From NCBI RefSeq assembly GCF_000425165.1, contig NZ_KE384319.1, positions 62,001 through 126,000 on the forward strand: a stretch of DNA of 64,000 bases, in the 5' to 3' direction. The notes below the pieces were generated by a model, which did not search any database, was not told the origin of the DNA, and saw nothing but the letters and a program-made list of their open reading frames with translations. This stretch comes from Photobacterium halotolerans DSM 18316 (lineage in GTDB: Bacteria; Pseudomonadota; Gammaproteobacteria; Enterobacterales; Vibrionaceae). Below are positions 1 to 11,541 of the stretch, piece after piece (the first letter of the stretch is position 1; each line of letters begins with the position of its first letter). A program made the position numbers and the translations under genes.

Positions 1-255
1 TGCAATGTTCCGAATTTCCATCAAAGGAGATTCGGCTTTTTTATTGCAGACAAAAGTGCCTAAACGGGGGGTGCGTTCCAGAAACCCTTCATTCACCAGT
101 TCTTTGATAGCTTTATTGGCCGTCATCCGACTGACTTCAAACTGCTCTGACAGCTCAATTTCGGTGGGGATCTTATATCCGGGTGGCCATTCACGACTCT
201 GGATTTTCCGGTCGAGGTACTCTTTGATTTGCTGATAACGCGGTGCGCTTGCCAT
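1..255 (-). CDS. hutC: GntR/HutC-family transcriptional repressor, 5' part only
   Basis: The reverse strand encodes the first 85 residues of a GntR-family regulator; the rest lies beyond base 1. The ATG is the complement of 253-255. A winged helix-turn-helix fills the visible part: a PRYQQIKEYL start, PTEIELSEQFEVSRMTANKAI as the recognition region, and GFLERTPRLGTFV as the wing, followed by PLMEIRNIA, where a UTRA-type ligand domain would begin. This pattern is close to HutC, the histidine-utilisation repressor that responds to urocanate. The hut genes would lie outside the window, so the symbol rests on N-terminal similarity alone. Another HutC-like GntR regulator is possible. Confidence 0.72.
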   Translation of the reverse strand, partial: MASAPRYQQIKEYLDRKIQSREWPPGYKIPTEIELSEQFEVSRMTANKAIKELVNEGFLERTPRLGTFVCNKKAESPLMEIRNIA

Positions 256-540
256 GGTGTTGTCTCTGCGTCATTATTGACTCTAAATTGCCTATACAAA
301 TGAAAGCAACTTTTCCCTTATTTTGCAAGTGGCTCACAGGTCACTGGCTTTTCTATCTTTAGTTTTGTGAGTCAATCCATTACAATTCGCCCTCTGTCTG
401 GGGTCAGCAATTTTGATTTGTACCAAAATTCACACCGAAACAGACATTATCTCATCACCGTACTGCACCTTGGCAGGCGGTAAAATACGAAATTGCATGT
501 GCTACTTGGTATGTGGCACCACTGAACAAAGGATCAATGA

Positions 541-2469
541 ATGCCTGTAATTACTCTTCCTGACGGCAGTCAGCGTCAATTTGATAACCCGGTTTCAACT
601 CTCGATGTGGCGCTGTCTATCGGCCCTGGCCTGGCGAAAGCCTGTATCGCCGGCCGTGTTGACGGTGTTCGCGTTGATGCCTGTGATTTGATTGAAAACG
701 ACGCAAAACTGGAAATCATCACCGCAAAAGATGAAGACGGTCTGGAAATCGTTCGTCACTCTTGTGCTCACCTTTTGGGTCATGCGATCAAGCAATTGTA
801 CCCGGATGTGAAAATGGCGATCGGTCCGACGATTGATTCCGGTTTCTATTATGACGTCGATCTGGAGCAACCATTGACGGCTGACGATCTGGAAAAGATC
901 GAAAAGCGCATGGTCGAGCTGGCGAAAACCAAGTACGACGTTATCAAGAAGAAAGTCAGCTGGCAGGAAGCACGTGATACCTTTGAGTCTCGCGGCGAAC
1001 CGTACAAAATGGAAATTCTGGATGAGAATGTCTCTCGCGATGATCGTCCGGGTTTGTACCATCACGAAGAATACATCGACATGTGCCGTGGCCCGCACGT
1101 GCCGAACATGGGCTTCTGCCAGCATTTCAAACTGCTGAATGTGGCTGGCGCTTACTGGCGTGGTAACAGCGATAACAAGATGTTGCAGCGTATTTACGGT
1201 ACAGCCTTCCATGATAAGAAAGCACTGAAAGCGCATCTGACGCGTCTGGAAGAAGCGGCTAAGCGTGACCACCGTAAACTGGGTAAGCAGCTTGATCTGT
1301 ATCATATGCAGCAAGAAGCGCCGGGTATGGTATTCTGGCATCACAACGGCTGGACCGTGTTCCGTGAGCTGGAAGTGTTCGTCCGTGACAAGCTGACTGA
1401 GTATGACTACCAGGAAGTGAAAGGTCCGCTGATGATGGACCGCGTTCTGTGGGAGCGCTCTGGTCACTGGGACAAATACGCAGAAAACATGTTCACGACT
1501 GAGTCGGAAAAGCGTGAGTATGCGATTAAGCCTATGAACTGTCCGGGTCACGTTCAGATCTTCAATCAGGGTCTGAAATCATACCGTGATCTGCCGTTAC
1601 GTATGGCCGAGTTCGGCAGCTGCCACCGAAATGAACCATCAGGCGCATTGCACGGTCTGATGCGTGTGCGTGGTTTTACTCAGGATGATGCGCACATTTT
1701 CTGTACCGAAAACCAAGTTCAGGAAGAAGTCACTTCCTGTATCAAGATGGTTTACGATACCTATGAAACTTTCGGCTTCAACAATATTGTGGTGAAGCTG
1801 TCTACACGCCCTGAAAAGCGTGTGGGTTCCGATGAAATGTGGGATAGAGCCGAGTCTGATCTGAAAATCGCACTGGAATCAATGAGCATTCCTTACGATA
1901 TTCAGGAAGGTGAAGGGGCGTTCTACGGCCCTAAAATTGAATTTACTTTGCATGACTGCTTAGATCGAGCTTGGCAGTGCGGTACAGTTCAGCTAGACTT
2001 TGCTCTGCCTGAGCGTCTGGGGGCGACTTATGTCGGTGAAGATAATGAGCGTCATACGCCGGTTATGATTCACCGCGCCATTCTTGGCTCCCTGGAGCGT
2101 TTCATCGGTATCCTCATCGAAGAATACGCGGGTTATTTCCCAACCTGGTTGGCGCCACAACAAGCAGTTGTCATGAATATTACTGACAGTCAGTCAGAAT
2201 ATGTTCGCGAAGTTGTAGAAAAACTGCAAAAAAGTGGAATCCGAGTCAACGCGGACTTGAGAAATGAGAAAATTGGCTTTAAAATCCGCGAACATACTTT
2301 AAAGCGAGTTCCGTATATGCTTGTCTGCGGTGACAAAGAAGTCGAAGCAGGTGAGGTTGCGGTCCGTACTCGCAAGGGTAACGATTTGGGTAAATTTAAG
2401 ATTGATGACTTTGTTGCGTACATGCAACAAGAGATTAGCAGTCGCAAGCTCAATGTTTTGGAGGAATAA
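541..2469 (+). CDS. thrS: Threonyl-tRNA synthetase
   Basis: Class II threonyl-tRNA synthetase, which charges tRNA-Thr in the cytoplasm. At 642 aa it has the same length as the E. coli enzyme. Visible in order: the N-terminal TGS domain (residues 1-62), the editing domain with the [10 protein letters not shown] zinc/editing motif near residue 73, the class II core with [24 protein letters not shown] and [14 protein letters not shown], and the C-terminal anticodon-binding domain. The MNCPGH cysteine and the core histidines are the expected zinc ligands. It is the first gene of the thrS-infC-rpmI-rplT block, and infC starts three bases after its stop codon. E. coli thrS represses its own translation through tRNA-like leader structures; I could not define such an operator in the 285-bp leader. 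Confidence 0.98.
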   Translation: MPVITLPDGSQRQFDNPVSTLDVALSIGPGLAKACIAGRVDGVRVDACDLIENDAKLEIITAKDEDGLEIVRHSCAHLLGHAIKQLYPDVKMAIGPTIDSGFYYDVDLEQPLTADDLEKIEKRMVELAKTKYDVIKKKVSWQEARDTFESRGEPYKMEILDENVSRDDRPGLYHHEEYIDMCRGPHVPNMGFCQHFKLLNVAGAYWRGNSDNKMLQRIYGTAFHDKKALKAHLTRLEEAAKRDHRKLGKQLDLYHMQQEAPGMVFWHHNGWTVFRELEVFVRDKLTEYDYQEVKGPLMMDRVLWERSGHWDKYAENMFTTESEKREYAIKPMNCPGHVQIFNQGLKSYRDLPLRMAEFGSCHRNEPSGALHGLMRVRGFTQDDAHIFCTENQVQEEVTSCIKMVYDTYETFGFNNIVVKLSTRPEKRVGSDEMWDRAESDLKIALESMSIPYDIQEGEGAFYGPKIEFTLHDCLDRAWQCGTVQLDFALPERLGATYVGEDNERHTPVMIHRAILGSLERFIGILIEEYAGYFPTWLAPQQAVVMNITDSQSEYVREVVEKLQKSGIRVNADLRNEKIGFKIREHTLKRVPYMLVCGDKEVEAGEVAVRTRKGNDLGKFKIDDFVAYMQQEISSRKLNVLEE

Positions 2470-2472
2470 GGT

Positions 2473-3024
2473 ATTAAAGGCGGAAAAAAAACTCAAGCAC
2501 CAGTTAAGCAAAACGCACACCGTATCAATGGCGAAATCCGTGGCGTACGCGAAGTTCGTTTAACTGGTATCGATGGTGAGTCTATCGGTGTTGTTTCTAT
2601 TGAAGAAGCAATTAGTGCAGCGAATGAAGCTGGTGTCGATCTGGTTGAAATCAGCCCTAATGCCGAGCCACCAGTCTGTCGAGTGATGGACTATGGCAAG
2701 TACCTGTTCGAAAAGAGCAAGGCTGCTAAAGAGCAAAAGAAAAAGCAAAAACAAATCCAGGTTAAGGAAGTTAAATTCCGTCCTGGTACAGATGAAGGCG
2801 ACTATCAGGTAAAACTGCGCAACCTGACTCGCTTTTTAGAAGAGGGCAACAAGGGTAAAGTCACACTGCGTTTCCGCGGTCGTGAAATGGCCCACCAAGG
2901 TCTGGGTATCGATCTTCTGAACCGTATTAAGGATGAACTGGTCGACATCGCTGTCGTCGAGAGCTTCCCTAGTCGTGTAGAAGGTCGTCAAATGACCATG
3001 ATGCTTGCCCCTAAGAAGAAGTAA
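2473..3024 (+). CDS. infC: Translation initiation factor IF-3 (AUU start codon)
   Basis: IF-3 prevents premature joining of ribosomal subunits and discriminates against non-standard start codons and initiator mismatches. The 183-aa reading frame starts at ATT (2473-2475): the frame from there gives [20 protein letters not shown], matching the conserved N-terminus, whereas the first in-frame ATG (2683) would delete the whole N-terminal domain. The N-domain ([17 protein letters not shown]), the basic linker ([15 protein letters not shown]) and the C-domain ([26 protein letters not shown]) are all present. An AUU start is known for E. coli infC and underlies its autoregulation, because IF-3 disfavours initiation at AUU. 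Purine-rich sequence at 2461-2471, overlapping the thrS stop, can serve as ribosome-binding site. Confidence 0.95.
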   Translation: MKGGKKTQAPVKQNAHRINGEIRGVREVRLTGIDGESIGVVSIEEAISAANEAGVDLVEISPNAEPPVCRVMDYGKYLFEKSKAAKEQKKKQKQIQVKEVKFRPGTDEGDYQVKLRNLTRFLEEGNKGKVTLRFRGREMAHQGLGIDLLNRIKDELVDIAVVESFPSRVEGRQMTMMLAPKKK

Positions 3025-3042
3025 TTCAGGCCTTCAAGTAGC

Positions 3043-3070
3043 AAAAGCGCTGCTCAGTGCAGCGCTTTTT
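3043..3070 (+). terminator. Stem-loop with T-run between infC and rpmI
   Basis: An 11-bp perfect stem (3043-3053 with 3059-3069) closes a TCAGT loop and runs into TTTTT. It has the form of a Rho-independent terminator, but rpmI and rplT follow without an obvious strong promoter, so it may be an attenuator or partial terminator. In E. coli this intergenic region contributes to L20-mediated translational control of rpmI-rplT; whether this hairpin does so here is not visible. Confidence 0.7.
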
Positions 3071-3119
3071 GTTCGCCTGATTACTATGTTATTAACTATC
3101 AACAATGCGGAGTCTCATC

Positions 3120-3314
3120 ATGCCTAAGATGAAATCCAACAAAGGTGCTGCTAAGCGTTTCAAGAAAACTGCTGGTGGTTTTAAGTACAAGCGTGCGACC
3201 AAGCGTCACATTCTGACTAAGCGTACTACTAAGAACAAGCGTCAGCTACGTCCAAACTCTCTGCTTCCTGCATGTGAAGTAGCAGCAGTAGCACGTATGC
3301 TTCCGTTCGCTTAA
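3120..3314 (+). CDS. rpmI: 50S ribosomal protein L35
   Basis: The 64-aa basic protein starting [17 protein letters not shown] is ribosomal protein L35 of the large subunit, with the usual length. An in-frame upstream ATG at 3105 would add five residues (MRSLI), but the conserved N-terminus and the GGAG at 3109-3112 favour the ATG at 3120. It lies between infC and rplT, as in other gammaproteobacteria. It is probably co-regulated with rplT by L20 binding to the leader; that is known for E. coli and inferred here. Confidence 0.96.
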   Translation: MPKMKSNKGAAKRFKKTAGGFKYKRATKRHILTKRTTKNKRQLRPNSLLPACEVAAVARMLPFA

Positions 3315-3354
3315 TCGTTTTTAGTTATCGTATTTAATTAGTTAGGAGTTTCCT

Positions 3355-3708
3355 ATGCCTCGCGTAAAACGTGGTGTACAAGCGCGTGCACGTCACAAAA
3401 AAGTTCTTAAACAAGCTAAAGGTTACTACGGTGCACGTTCACGTGTATATCGTGTAGCTTTCCAAGCAGTTACTAAAGCCGGTCAATACGCTTACCGTGA
3501 CCGTCGCAACAAGAAACGTACTTTCCGTCAACTGTGGATTGCACGTATCAATGCTGCGGCACGTCAAAACGACATGACCTACAGCACCTTCATCAATGGT
3601 CTGAAGAAAGCATCTATCGAAATCGATCGTAAGATCCTGGCTGATATCGCTGTTTTCGACAAAGCGACTTTCACCGTTCTGGTTGAAAAAGCGAAAGCTG
3701 CACTGTAA
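3355..3708 (+). CDS. rplT: 50S ribosomal protein L20
   Basis: At 117 aa this is full-length L20. It shows the RNA-binding basic N-terminus ([19 protein letters not shown]), the central [13 protein letters not shown] segment and the C-terminal domain. L20 is needed for early 50S assembly and, in E. coli, represses its own operon. A TAGGAG ribosome-binding site lies at 3341-3346. A strong terminator follows the gene. Confidence 0.98.
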   Translation: MPRVKRGVQARARHKKVLKQAKGYYGARSRVYRVAFQAVTKAGQYAYRDRRNKKRTFRQLWIARINAAARQNDMTYSTFINGLKKASIEIDRKILADIAVFDKATFTVLVEKAKAAL

Positions 3709-3730
3709 TTTCAGTTCAGTTTGATGAAAT

Positions 3731-3757
3731 AAGGAGAGCCTAGGCTCTCCTTTTTTT
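3731..3757 (+). terminator. Rho-independent terminator after rplT
   Basis: AAGGAGAGCC and GGCTCTCCTT form a perfect 10-bp stem around a TA dinucleotide, followed by a run of seven T. It ends the thrS-infC-rpmI-rplT block. Confidence 0.92.
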
Positions 3758-3950
3758 CGTTTCAATATACAAGTCCTCTCAGGATCACTTGAGCCAGTGA
3801 ACCGTTACGACCAGTCTCTGCTTGCCCAAGGGCTCTCGGTTATCTGAGCTTTCTTACCCCCTGAAACGTGCCTAAATGCTTTCTGGCGTTGTTCAGGGCT
3901 ATTTTTCTGGAAAATTTTTTAGCAAATACACAGCTAAGTAGCGATTGAGT

Positions 3951-5022
<1,072 letters not shown>

Positions 5023-5042
5023 GTATTAGGGGCTAGCAAATT

Positions 5043-7430
5043 ATGAAATTTTCTGAATCTTGGCTACGCGAGTGGGTCAATCCTGCTAACAACAGCGAAG
5101 AACTAGCTCACCAGATCACTATGGCAGGTCTGGAAGTTGACGGTATTGAACCTGTATCAGGCAGCTTTAGCGGTGTTAAAGTCGGTCAGGTGGTTGAATG
5201 CGGTCAGCACCCGGATGCGGACAAACTGCGTGTGACCAAAGTGGATGTGGGCGAAGAAGAGCTGCTGGACATTGTCTGCGGCGCGCCAAATTGCCGTCAG
5301 GGCCTGAAAGTTGCTGTGGCAACTGTGGGCGCTGTTTTGCCGGGTGATTTTAAAATCAAGAAAGCGAAACTGCGTGGCCAGCCATCTCATGGCATGCTGT
5401 GTTCTTTCACTGAATTAGGCATTGATGTTGATTCAGATGGCATTATGGAACTGCCGGACAATGCTGTGATTGGGACAGATTTCCGCGAATTCCTGAGCCT
5501 GAACGATGTCATCATTGATGTTGATCTGACACCCAACCGTGCTGATTGTTTGAGCATTGCAGGTCTGGCGCGTGAAGTTGGTGTATTAAACCGTGCTGAA
5601 GTGACTCCGCCATCTTTTGATGCTGTTGCACCGGCTATTGACGATAAGATCGCTATCGAAGTGAAAGCGCCGGAAGCGTGTCCGCGCTATCAGGGACGTA
5701 TCGTTCGCAACGTGAACGTGAAGGCGGAATCTCCGTTGTGGCTGCAGGAAAAGCTGCGCCGTTGTGGTGTTCGCTCTATCGACCCAATTGTTGATATTAC
5801 CAACTATGTGATGCTTGAGCTGGGACAGCCAATGCATGCGTTCGATCTGAACCAGATCGACGGCGGCATTGTTGTTCGTATGGCGGAGCAAGGCGAGAAG
5901 CTGACCCTGCTCGACGGCACTGAAGCGGAACTGAACAGTGACACACTGGTGATTGCTGATCAGTCAAAAGCGCTGGCTATGGCGGGAATCTTTGGTGGTG
6001 AGCACTCAGGTGTAAGCGAAAACACCAAAGATGTGCTTCTGGAGTGTGCGTTTTTCACGCCGGATGCCATTCGTGGCCGTGCTCGCAGCTACGGTTTGCA
6101 TACTGATTCGTCTCATCGATTTGAGCGTGGCGTGGATGCAGGCCTGCAAACCAAAGCAATGGAACGTGCAACTGCGTTGCTGATTGAGATTTGCGGTGGT
6201 GACGTTGCGCCAATCGTAGAAGCCGAATCTGAACAGCATCTGCCTGAGCAAAACAGTATCGTATTGCGTCGCAGCAAGTTGGACAGCCTGCTGGGCCACT
6301 TTGTCTCTGATGAAGACGTCGTTGAGATTCTGAGCCGCCTTGGCTGTATGGTCGAACCTACTGATACCGGCTGGCGTGCAGTTGCACCAAGCTGGCGTTT
6401 TGACCTGGCCATTGAAGAAGATCTGATAGAAGAAGTTGGCCGTATCTACGGATACAGCAATATCCCGACTCAGTCGCCGGTGGCGGCGTTGAGCATGAAT
6501 CTGCACCAGGAAGCCAACCTGCCACTGAAACGCGTTCGCGATCTGCTGGTTGACCGTGGCTATCACGAAGCGATTACTTATAGCTTTGTTGAGCCAGAGC
6601 AGCAGAAACTGATCGTGCCGGATGTGGACGCGATCATTCTGCCGCACCCGATTTCTGCTGAAATGTCGGCAATGCGCCTGAGCCTGTGGACGGGTCTGCT
6701 GAATACGGTTGCCTTCAACCAGAAGCGTCAGCAGCCTCGTGTACGTCTGTTCGAATCTGGTCTGCGTTTTATGCCAGATGAAAATGCTGAAAATGGTATC
6801 CGGCAGGAATCCATGCTGGCTGGTGTGATTGCGGGTGCCCGCAGTGAAGAGCACTGGGATATCGCAACAAACACCGTTGATTTCTTTGATCTGAAAGGTG
6901 ATCTGGAAGCGGTTCTGGAACTGACTGCCAACGATGCTGAATTTACATTTACTCCAGCCAAGCACCCGGCTCTGCATCCGGGACAGTCAGCGGCTATCAT
7001 CGTAGATGGTAAGGAAGTTGGCTTTATCGGTACGGTTCATCCTGAGCTGGAGCGCAAGTTCGACCTTAACGGACGTACTATTGTGTTTGAAGTTGAGTGG
7101 AATGCTATCGCAAGTCGAGCGATCCCTCAGGCTAAAGCTGTGTCTAAGTTTCCTGCGAACCGTCGTGATATCGCCGTAGTGGTTTCAGAAGATGTTGCCG
7201 CTGGTGATGTGTTGCAGGTTTGCCTGGCGCAGGGCGGCGAGCTACTGACAGATGTGAATCTGTTCGATGTTTACCGCGGTAAAGGTGTTGAGGAAGGTCA
7301 GAAGAGTCTGGCGATTGCTTTATACCTTCAGTCTGCTGACCGAACGCTGGAAGAAACGGATATCAATGGTGCCGTAGAGGCGATTGTTGCGGTTCTCGGC
7401 GATCAGTTTGGCGCAACGCTTCGCGATTAA
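5043..7430 (+). CDS. pheT: Phenylalanyl-tRNA synthetase beta subunit
   Basis: The 795-aa beta subunit of phenylalanyl-tRNA synthetase, carrying the editing site and tRNA-binding modules. Order of domains: an N-terminal EMAP-type tRNA-binding fold (about 40-150, with [15 protein letters not shown] and IVCGAPN), the B3/B4 editing module (about 210-400), the B5 DNA-binding-like fold, a degenerate class II core, and the C-terminal anticodon-binding B8 domain (about 700-795, with [14 protein letters not shown]). Length and motifs match the E. coli subunit. Unlike E. coli, where pheT is followed closely by ihfA, a strong terminator and about 440 bases separate the two genes here. Confidence 0.97.
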   Translation: MKFSESWLREWVNPANNSEELAHQITMAGLEVDGIEPVSGSFSGVKVGQVVECGQHPDADKLRVTKVDVGEEELLDIVCGAPNCRQGLKVAVATVGAVLPGDFKIKKAKLRGQPSHGMLCSFTELGIDVDSDGIMELPDNAVIGTDFREFLSLNDVIIDVDLTPNRADCLSIAGLAREVGVLNRAEVTPPSFDAVAPAIDDKIAIEVKAPEACPRYQGRIVRNVNVKAESPLWLQEKLRRCGVRSIDPIVDITNYVMLELGQPMHAFDLNQIDGGIVVRMAEQGEKLTLLDGTEAELNSDTLVIADQSKALAMAGIFGGEHSGVSENTKDVLLECAFFTPDAIRGRARSYGLHTDSSHRFERGVDAGLQTKAMERATALLIEICGGDVAPIVEAESEQHLPEQNSIVLRRSKLDSLLGHFVSDEDVVEILSRLGCMVEPTDTGWRAVAPSWRFDLAIEEDLIEEVGRIYGYSNIPTQSPVAALSMNLHQEANLPLKRVRDLLVDRGYHEAITYSFVEPEQQKLIVPDVDAIILPHPISAEMSAMRLSLWTGLLNTVAFNQKRQQPRVRLFESGLRFMPDENAENGIRQESMLAGVIAGARSEEHWDIATNTVDFFDLKGDLEAVLELTANDAEFTFTPAKHPALHPGQSAAIIVDGKEVGFIGTVHPELERKFDLNGRTIVFEVEWNAIASRAIPQAKAVSKFPANRRDIAVVVSEDVAAGDVLQVCLAQGGELLTDVNLFDVYRGKGVEEGQKSLAIALYLQSADRTLEETDINGAVEAIVAVLGDQFGATLRD

Positions 7431-7457
7431 CTCACTGTTATCACTTAACAATTGATG

Positions 7458-7487
7458 AAAAAGCAGCCGAAAGGGCTGCTTTTTTTT
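7458..7487 (+). terminator. Rho-independent terminator after pheT
   Basis: AGCAGCC (7462-7468) pairs with GGCTGCT (7474-7480) and is followed by eight T. It separates pheST from ihfA. Confidence 0.9.
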
Positions 7488-7869
7488 GATTTTTTTTCAG
7501 TTAAAGCTAAGATTTTGATAAATAGTAAAAATTCTCTGTACGATACATGTTTGTGGTTTTATTGACTGCAACTGACTTTAATTTTGGTTTTTATTGTTGC
7601 TGCTCGACAAGCGTAAACACAACAAGGTGCATGTGAGCATGCTTGTCAGGAATGTAAGAGTCAATCATTTTACGGTAAGTTTACCTAAAAAAGTTGGCGG
7701 AAATCAGCTAGTTGGCATAAACTTGTCTCTAGTTAAGGTCAGCCACTGAAGTGAAGGCTATAATGCATTTTAGTGCATAGGTGGGCAGCCTGGCTACACA
7801 TGAAGTATTCGCAGTAAGCATAAGTGATATGTTTACTATTTGTTCAACATAGTCTTGAGGGAGTTATCT
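7488..7869. other. Intergenic region upstream of ihfA
   Basis: There is no gene in this 380-bp stretch. It probably carries the ihfA promoter: TATAAT at 7759-7764 is a good -10 hexamer but has no convincing -35 at 17 bases. The DNA is AT-rich near 7490-7600. I see no RNA gene. Confidence 0.4.
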
Positions 7870-8166
7870 ATGGCGCTCACAAAAGCCGAATTGGCTGAGA
7901 ACCTGTTTGAGAATGTCGGACTAAGCAAACGGGACGCCAAGGATACGGTGGAAGTCTTCTTCGAGGAGATCAGAAAGGCACTTGAGTGTGGCGAACAGGT
8001 TAAGTTATCAGGTTTTGGTAATTTTGATCTGCGCGATAAAAACGAGCGTCCCGGACGAAATCCTAAAACCGGTGAAGATATTCCAATCTCGGCACGGCGA
8101 GTGGTGACCTTTCGCCCTGGTCAGAAGCTTAAAGCACGCGTTGAGAATATCAAAATCGAAAAATAA
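7870..8166 (+). CDS. ihfA: Integration host factor alpha subunit
   Basis: IHF-alpha, a 98-aa DNA-bending protein of the HU family that forms a heterodimer with IHF-beta. [24 protein letters not shown] is the canonical N-terminus. The beta-arm carries the intercalating proline in [29 protein letters not shown]. The ATG at 7870 is preceded by GAGGGAG at 7857-7863. An in-frame extension to 7840 adds ten residues with no family counterpart. A terminator follows directly. Confidence 0.96.
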   Translation: MALTKAELAENLFENVGLSKRDAKDTVEVFFEEIRKALECGEQVKLSGFGNFDLRDKNERPGRNPKTGEDIPISARRVVTFRPGQKLKARVENIKIEK

Positions 8167-8184
8167 GTGGTTTGAGCCGACAAG

Positions 8185-8219
8185 AAACCCAAGTAAGCGA
8201 GTTGCTTACTTGGGTTTTT
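8185..8219 (+). terminator. Rho-independent terminator after ihfA
   Basis: A perfect 14-bp stem (8185-8198 with 8204-8217) with a GAGTT loop ends in a T-run. Confidence 0.92.
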
Positions 8220-8427
8220 CATTATCAGCTCTGAAAAGAGTATACCCTGGTCTCATTCTTGTCTGCAGTTATCAATATAGTGTTGAAACTATGTAGCCAG
8301 GATGTATAGTAAAAGCAGTTTATTTCACTGATTTTCTTTCATCTTTTAGTGTTCTTTATTGGTTGTTATTCGTGCAATCATGAAATCGCCTGTAAGAACA
8401 TGCCTGTTACAAGGACGAGGAGGTATA

Positions 8428-9474
8428 ATGGCTTTGTTAAAGGCAGTGCAAAACGGGGAATTTCTTTCTGCGACCCTGGATTTATCTTTGCCGTTTGAGG
8501 CGGGGGAGTGGCAGTTAGAAAATGGTGTATTGTGTCAGTTGACGGCGCGTGGTGTTTTAACCGTTATTCCACCTGACTTATCCGCTGCCAGTAAAGACAT
8601 CATTATTTCGGCAGGGGTACACGGTGATGAAACCGGCCCGATTGAACTGCTGCAGCAGTTAGCGGAAAAAATCCTGCTTGGTGATTTGATGCCCGAGCAT
8701 CGTTTATTGCTGATCATTGGTCATCCTGAAGCCATTAATGCCCATACCCGCTTTATTGATGAAAATATGAACCGGCTATTTGGCGGTATCAATGATGAAA
8801 AGAATGTTGATCGTATTCGCGCGAACTTACTTCAGCGCTTAGTGGATGCATTCTTTCAGAACTCGCCATCAGAGAATGCCGAACGCTGGCATTTGGATCT
8901 GCATAGTGCCATCCGTGATTCACAGCACTACACTTTTGCGGTCAGCCCTTATAGTGAACATAAAACGCGTGGCTTAGCGCTGTTTAATTTTCTGCATCAC
9001 GGTGAGATCGAGGCAATGATGCTCTCTGGTTCTGCGGCACCGACATTCAGCTGGTACAGTGCTCAGAATTATGGCGCGCAGGCACTGACGATGGAGCTGG
9101 GCAAGGTGGCACGGCTGGGTGAGAACGATTTAGAGCGGCTTGAAGCCTTTAACCAGGCGATGCTCGCACTCGTTTCACAACAATCACTGCCAGACTACCA
9201 GGGCGACAAACAAGTGTGTGTGTATCGGGTGACCCGTACTCTTACTAAGCACACAGATCAGTTCGCTTTCACCTTTCCGGCTAATCAGGCTAACTTTACC
9301 TACTTTGAAGAAGGTACGGTGCTGGGGAGCGATAACGGTGAAGAATTCGTGGCTGCCAAAGGGGGAGAGTCTGTTGTTTTCCCTAACCCCAATGTGGCGC
9401 TGGGACAACGGGCATGTTTGCTGGTCAAGCAATCAGAGGTTGATCTCACAGATCAGGTCGTTGCTAAATTCTAA
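8428..9474 (+). CDS. astE: Succinylglutamate desuccinylase
   Basis: AstE, a zinc carboxypeptidase-like enzyme of the AstE/AspA family. It hydrolyses N-succinylglutamate to succinate and glutamate, the last step of arginine catabolism through the AST pathway. From the ATG at 8428, preceded by GAGGAGG, it is 348 aa. Zinc-binding residues are visible in GVHGDETGP (H65, E68) and DLHSAIRD; MELGK near the C-terminal half carries the likely catalytic glutamate. An in-frame ATG at 8389 and a start at 8359 would add unconserved residues. No other ast gene is adjacent, so it is separate from the rest of its pathway here. Confidence 0.88.
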   Translation: MALLKAVQNGEFLSATLDLSLPFEAGEWQLENGVLCQLTARGVLTVIPPDLSAASKDIIISAGVHGDETGPIELLQQLAEKILLGDLMPEHRLLLIIGHPEAINAHTRFIDENMNRLFGGINDEKNVDRIRANLLQRLVDAFFQNSPSENAERWHLDLHSAIRDSQHYTFAVSPYSEHKTRGLALFNFLHHGEIEAMMLSGSAAPTFSWYSAQNYGAQALTMELGKVARLGENDLERLEAFNQAMLALVSQQSLPDYQGDKQVCVYRVTRTLTKHTDQFAFTFPANQANFTYFEEGTVLGSDNGEEFVAAKGGESVVFPNPNVALGQRACLLVKQSEVDLTDQVVAKF

Positions 9475-9545
9475 GCGCTGAGTGCTCAGGCTCTGAAGGA
9501 CTGAAAACCGTCAGATAATCAGCAGCCGCAGTATAAATACTTCTG

Positions 9546-9575
9546 AAAGCAAGCCAATTTAACTGGCTTGCTTTT
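9546..9575 (+). terminator. Rho-independent terminator after astE
   Basis: The 11-bp stem AAAGCAAGCCA/TGGCTTGCTTT (9546-9556 with 9564-9574) is followed by T-rich sequence. It separates astE from btuC. Confidence 0.85.
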
Positions 9576-9637
9576 CATTTTTTGAAAGACCCTGTATGTT
9601 TCCTCTTTGGTTCTCACTCACGAACACACACGACATC

Positions 9638-10630
9638 ATGCACTTAGACCGTATTCTTCATCAGCGTCGCCATAAATGGAAAGTGAGCTTCTGGCTTGTT
9701 GCGATTTTGCTTATCAGCTGCGGTCTGTTTTCATTGTCGGTGGGTGAGATCTGGCTGAAACCCTGGCAACCTTTTGGCGAGCTTGAGAAGCAATTGTTAT
9801 GGCAGCTCAGACTGCCAAGGCTAGTGGCCGCCATGGCAATTGGGGCTGCGTTGGCAGCTTCCGGTGCTGTGTTGCAGGTATTGCTGGGCAATCCGCTGGC
9901 GGAGCCCGGTGTGCTGGGGATTTCGGGTGGGGCCAGCCTGGCGCTTGTTCTCTTACTGTTTTTGCTTCCTTCGGTGCCGAGTCCCTGGCTGACAATGCTG
10001 GTTGCTATGGCTGGCGCACTGATCTTTACTTTGCTGCTTGTTGGCCTTGCCCGTATCCGAAGGGTGTCTACCGCGCGTTTGCTGCTCATAGGTGTTGCTC
10101 TGGGTATTTTGTCCGGGGCAGTGGTGACCTGGGCATTTTATTTCAGCGACGATCTGAACCTCAGACAACTGATGTACTGGCTGATGGGAAGTGTTGCCGG
10201 TGTTTCCTGGGCGCAGCTTAGCGTGCTGCTCATTCTCCTTCCTGCATTGATCTGGTTATGCTCCCGTGGCCGGCAGCTGGACATTCTGATGCTGGGGGAA
10301 ACCCATGCACGACAGTTAGGGCTGGATGTGGCTGCACTGCGCTGGCGATTGATATTGATTATCGCCCTGTTAGTGGGAACATCAGTCGCTATGGCAGGTG
10401 TGATTGGCTTTATTGGTCTGGTGATTCCTCACTTGCTGCGTTTGGCGTTGGGGGCGGAAAACCGATACCTGCTACCGCTTTCAGCCTGCTTCGGGGCTTT
10501 ACTGCTGGCAGTTGCGGATGTATTGGCACGGGTCCTGCTGCCTGCTGCAGAATTGCCTGTGGGCGTTGTGACCACGACATTGGGCGCCCCTGTGTTTATC
10601 TGGATGCTGTTGCGTTCGCAAGTGGAGTAG
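9638..10630 (+). CDS. btuC: Vitamin B12 ABC transporter permease BtuC
   Basis: Inner-membrane permease of the FecCD/BtuC family, with about ten hydrophobic segments. Family motifs are clear: [67 protein letters not shown] and the final [19 protein letters not shown]. The start is uncertain: [13 protein letters not shown] at 9638 gives 330 aa, near the E. coli length of 326, while an ATG at 9596 would add 14 residues. It sits four bases ahead of btuD and works with it as the B12 importer. BtuF and BtuB genes are not in the window. Confidence 0.88.
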   Translation: MHLDRILHQRRHKWKVSFWLVAILLISCGLFSLSVGEIWLKPWQPFGELEKQLLWQLRLPRLVAAMAIGAALAASGAVLQVLLGNPLAEPGVLGISGGASLALVLLLFLLPSVPSPWLTMLVAMAGALIFTLLLVGLARIRRVSTARLLLIGVALGILSGAVVTWAFYFSDDLNLRQLMYWLMGSVAGVSWAQLSVLLILLPALIWLCSRGRQLDILMLGETHARQLGLDVAALRWRLILIIALLVGTSVAMAGVIGFIGLVIPHLLRLALGAENRYLLPLSACFGALLLAVADVLARVLLPAAELPVGVVTTTLGAPVFIWMLLRSQVE

Positions 10631-10634
10631 GCAG

Positions 10635-11417
10635 ATGGTAATCCGTTCAGATCTGGATTGTGTATTACAAGCTGAAAATATATCGCTGGGCAGAAGATTA
10701 CTGCCGGTCAGTTTTTCAGTAAAGCGTGGTGAAGTGGTCCATCTGATTGGTCCTAACGGTAGCGGGAAAAGCACAGCTATCCAGTGCTTATCCGGGCTGT
10801 TTCAAGGTGCCGGCAAGGTAACACTGGCAGGGCAGTGTCTGTCAGAGATGGATCTTCGCGATATGGCCCGGTATCGCAGTTATTTGTCGCAGCAGGATAA
10901 ACCGGGTTTTGCCGTCGGTGTTTATCATTACTTGCAGTTAGCTGTATCCGCGATTCCGGAAGCAAACATAGAGAAGGTTACTCAGGCTATTCAGGATGTC
11001 AGTCAGTGGCTTTCTATCGATGACAAACTGGATCGCCACATTCAGCAATTGTCCGGAGGCGAATGGCAGCGGGTCAGATTAGCGGCTGCCTGTTTGCAGG
11101 TCTGGCCGGGACTGAACCCGGATGGCTGCCTGCTATTGCTGGATGAACCGGCAACAGCGCTCGATATCGGGCAGGAAGTTTCTTTATACCGACTGTTGCA
11201 TTATATGGCTGAGCAAGGCATTGCTGTCATTATGGCGAACCATGACCTGAACCGGACGCTGCAATTTGCAGATAGCGTGATCCTGCTGAAAGGGGGAAGC
11301 TGTGTTGCAAAGGGAAAACCTGAAGAGGTGATGTCGAATGAACGGCTTGAGCAGACGTTCGCCACTCAGGTTGAGCGTGTAAACCATAACGGAAGAATTG
11401 GGTTGTTTTTTAGCTGA
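10635..11417 (+). CDS. btuD: Vitamin B12 ABC transporter ATP-binding protein BtuD
   Basis: ABC ATPase of the B12 importer, 260 aa. It has Walker A IGPNGSGKST near residues 38-47, the Q-loop region YLSQQDKPG, the signature LSGGEWQRVRLAAACLQ, Walker B LLLLDEP and the H-switch in ANHDLN. LSGGEWQRVRLAA is typical of BtuD rather than FecE-type siderophore ATPases. It is translationally close to btuC, with a four-base gap, in one operon. Confidence 0.9.
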   Translation: MVIRSDLDCVLQAENISLGRRLLPVSFSVKRGEVVHLIGPNGSGKSTAIQCLSGLFQGAGKVTLAGQCLSEMDLRDMARYRSYLSQQDKPGFAVGVYHYLQLAVSAIPEANIEKVTQAIQDVSQWLSIDDKLDRHIQQLSGGEWQRVRLAAACLQVWPGLNPDGCLLLLDEPATALDIGQEVSLYRLLHYMAEQGIAVIMANHDLNRTLQFADSVILLKGGSCVAKGKPEEVMSNERLEQTFATQVERVNHNGRIGLFFS

Positions 11418-11482
11418 TTCCCCGTTGAAAGTCGTTGTTGGCCGGAAAAGTAATCAGTTAAGTGATTTCAGTCAGAAAAGGC

Positions 11483-11510
11483 TTGTACTTCTTAGCAGGA
11501 TTTGGATAAT
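11483..11510 (+). promoter_or_regulatory. Promoter of the tRNA-Cys gene
   Basis: TTGTAC (11483-11488) and GATAAT (11505-11510) are spaced by 16 bases, with the predicted start about 25 bases before the tRNA 5' end. Confidence 0.6.
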
Positions 11511-11541
11511 CCGCTTCGTCTTCTGAGACAAGCTTCATTAA

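Noticed and set aside
595..1551. Long reverse frame of 318 codons inside thrS
   Set aside because: Antisense shadow of thrS with no recognisable domain.
3876..3941. Short frame MLSGVVQGYFSGKFFSKYTAK as a pheM-like leader peptide for pheST
   Set aside because: It contains Phe and Tyr codons, but there is no ribosome-binding site and no terminator/antiterminator hairpin between it and pheS, so attenuation cannot be supported.
6006..6977. Long reverse frame of 323 codons inside pheT
   Set aside because: It is antisense to a strongly conserved synthetase gene, which explains the open frame by codon bias.
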